From Fragilaria radians (Eukaryota > Bacillariophyta > Fragilariophyceae > Fragilariales > Fragilariaceae), in contig CAAAJI010000082.1 in NCBI GenBank assembly GCA_900642245.1, positions 183,521 to 202,438 on the forward strand: a DNA stretch of 18,918 nt. The letters are read 5' to 3'. The translations under genes and the position numbers were made by a program. Numbering within the stretch: position 1 is the stretch's first letter; the number at the start of each line of letters is the position of its first letter. Below, piece after piece: positions 18,024 to 18,918 of the stretch. The notes beneath the pieces were generated by a model. The model saw nothing but the letters and a program-made list of their open reading frames with translations. It did no database searches and was not told where the DNA came from.

Positions 18024-18236
18024 TCATTTGTTGAAATTGCACAAGTAGAACCAATTTTTGGTGATGCCACTACCAACATAACAGTAACTTTGCTGACAAT
18101 TTCGGCATACAATTTGGTGACGTGATGGACAGATTTCTTTCTCCTGTGTTTCATGGTGCACAATATTCTGCATTTTAAAAGTCATGAAATGGGATGCCGA
18201 CCTATCCCATATATTTGGATAACAACAAAAAAACAT
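18024..18236 (-). pseudogene. Cysteine-rich fragment, possibly a transposase zinc-binding tail
   Basis: A 70-codon frame with ATG at 18234–18236 and TGA at 18024–18026. Cysteines lie at 36, 44, 47, 52 and 66, in the arrangement RHQIVCRNC…ITKNWFYLC. The R-x3-C-x2-C then T-K-x-x-F-x-x-C look resembles the C-terminal zinc-binding end of piggyBac-like (DDE_Tnp_1_7) transposases, but the closing LC..CF..YH part is missing. No catalytic core is found next to it, so this is a weak suggestion. Confidence 0.25.
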
Positions 18237-18918
18237 CTATCCCACTGAATTATTCTTCAAATGAGTACGATATTGCCTTCACGTAAGTTCAATCGGAGTT
18301 CATTTGTGATTTGTCTGCAATACGTCAGATCACAAAAGAAAAATAGAAGAAGTTCCTTTACTTAGCTAGAAGGAACGTTACAGCAGCTTCTGTTAATTAC
18401 GAATATTTGAATGAAGCAAGCTCAGTTAGGTAATTTTAATAGGCATGAAGGGGGAATATCGTAAGAGTAATAATCGAAACTAAAGAAAATGTAGGAAGCT
18501 TAATAAACTTAGTTGCACAAAACTAGCACAACTAAATTCTCTATGGAGCAGAGACGAATACATTTCATGAAGAAAAATAAATTAATGTGACTAAATTGGT
18601 GAAGTACTGTGAAGTTAAAGTGTTTAGCCAAAGGGACAACCACAGGATGATATGATTAGGAGGGGAAAACCTACAACGCTATGTCAATCGCAATAGGGGC
18701 AAATATTGTATTTGTGCGTATAGCATTGTGCTTGCCACATTTTGTATGCCTCTGATAAGGCCTAGCTTAAAATAAACAAAAGTTATGATAAAACTTGTCA
18801 CATTCATTTTGGATTTATCTATATTCTCTGCGTACGTGATATGTAGTTAATTATCTTTGATATCCTAGAGAGCACCATTGGTTCAATATATTTATGCAAA
18901 AGTTTGGTATATAGGCAT
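18237..18918. other. Terminal AT-rich stretch with no feature seen
   Basis: No frame above about 60 codons and no recognised RNA or repeat. The region ends inside apparently non-coding sequence. Confidence 0.4.

Noticed and set aside
1..18918. CRISPR array, tRNA or rRNA genes, bacterial operon
   Set aside because: No evenly spaced identical repeats, no cloverleaf or rRNA core seen by eye, and spliced genes with widely spaced mixed strands rule out a bacterial layout.

Overview
The window is eukaryotic nuclear DNA. It has no operon layout, the OSCA-type gene is split by five short GT–AG introns (59–78 nt), composition is AT-rich, and both flanks are decayed Ty3/gypsy and Ty1/copia retrotransposons and a decayed DDE transposon. 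The OSCA-like channel and the retroelement fragments look stramenopile to me, most likely diatom. That is an inference from remembered family character, not a search.

Layout: (1) 1–4063 is a retrotransposon graveyard. A Ty3/gypsy-type frame (gag-like tail, then retropepsin, separated by one in-frame TGA) is cut by a ~2.45 kb element bounded by long inverted repeats (1118–1806 and 3053–3574), with a possible 7-bp imperfect target duplication. (2) 4064–11638 is the gene island. An intronless 665-aa protein on the minus strand joins a coiled coil, a P-loop NTPase and a PD-(D/E)XK-like nuclease, the architecture of Crinkler/RHS-type effectors. Divergent from it is an SLC35F-like drug/metabolite-superfamily transporter. 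Convergent with that transporter is a six-exon, 1054-aa OSCA/CSC1/TMEM63-type channel; one exon (9757–9904) is only 148 nt. (3) 11893–13330 is a Ty1/copia wreck with gag, CCHC knuckle, pre-integrase and reverse-transcriptase pieces in order, broken by shifts and stops. (4) 14700–15470 (minus) is a decayed DDE transposase. (5) 15786–16030 holds degenerate tandem repeats, and 16353–16807 holds EGF-like pseudogene pieces in inverted orientation. (6) 16807–18918 is AT-rich with no convincing gene.

The three intact genes do not form an obvious pathway. The transporter and channel are both membrane proteins and their 3' ends are 193 bp apart. The NTPase–nuclease is the most unusual gene: this class is linked with transposons and with secreted or nuclear-acting effectors, and it sits next to a transposon nest.
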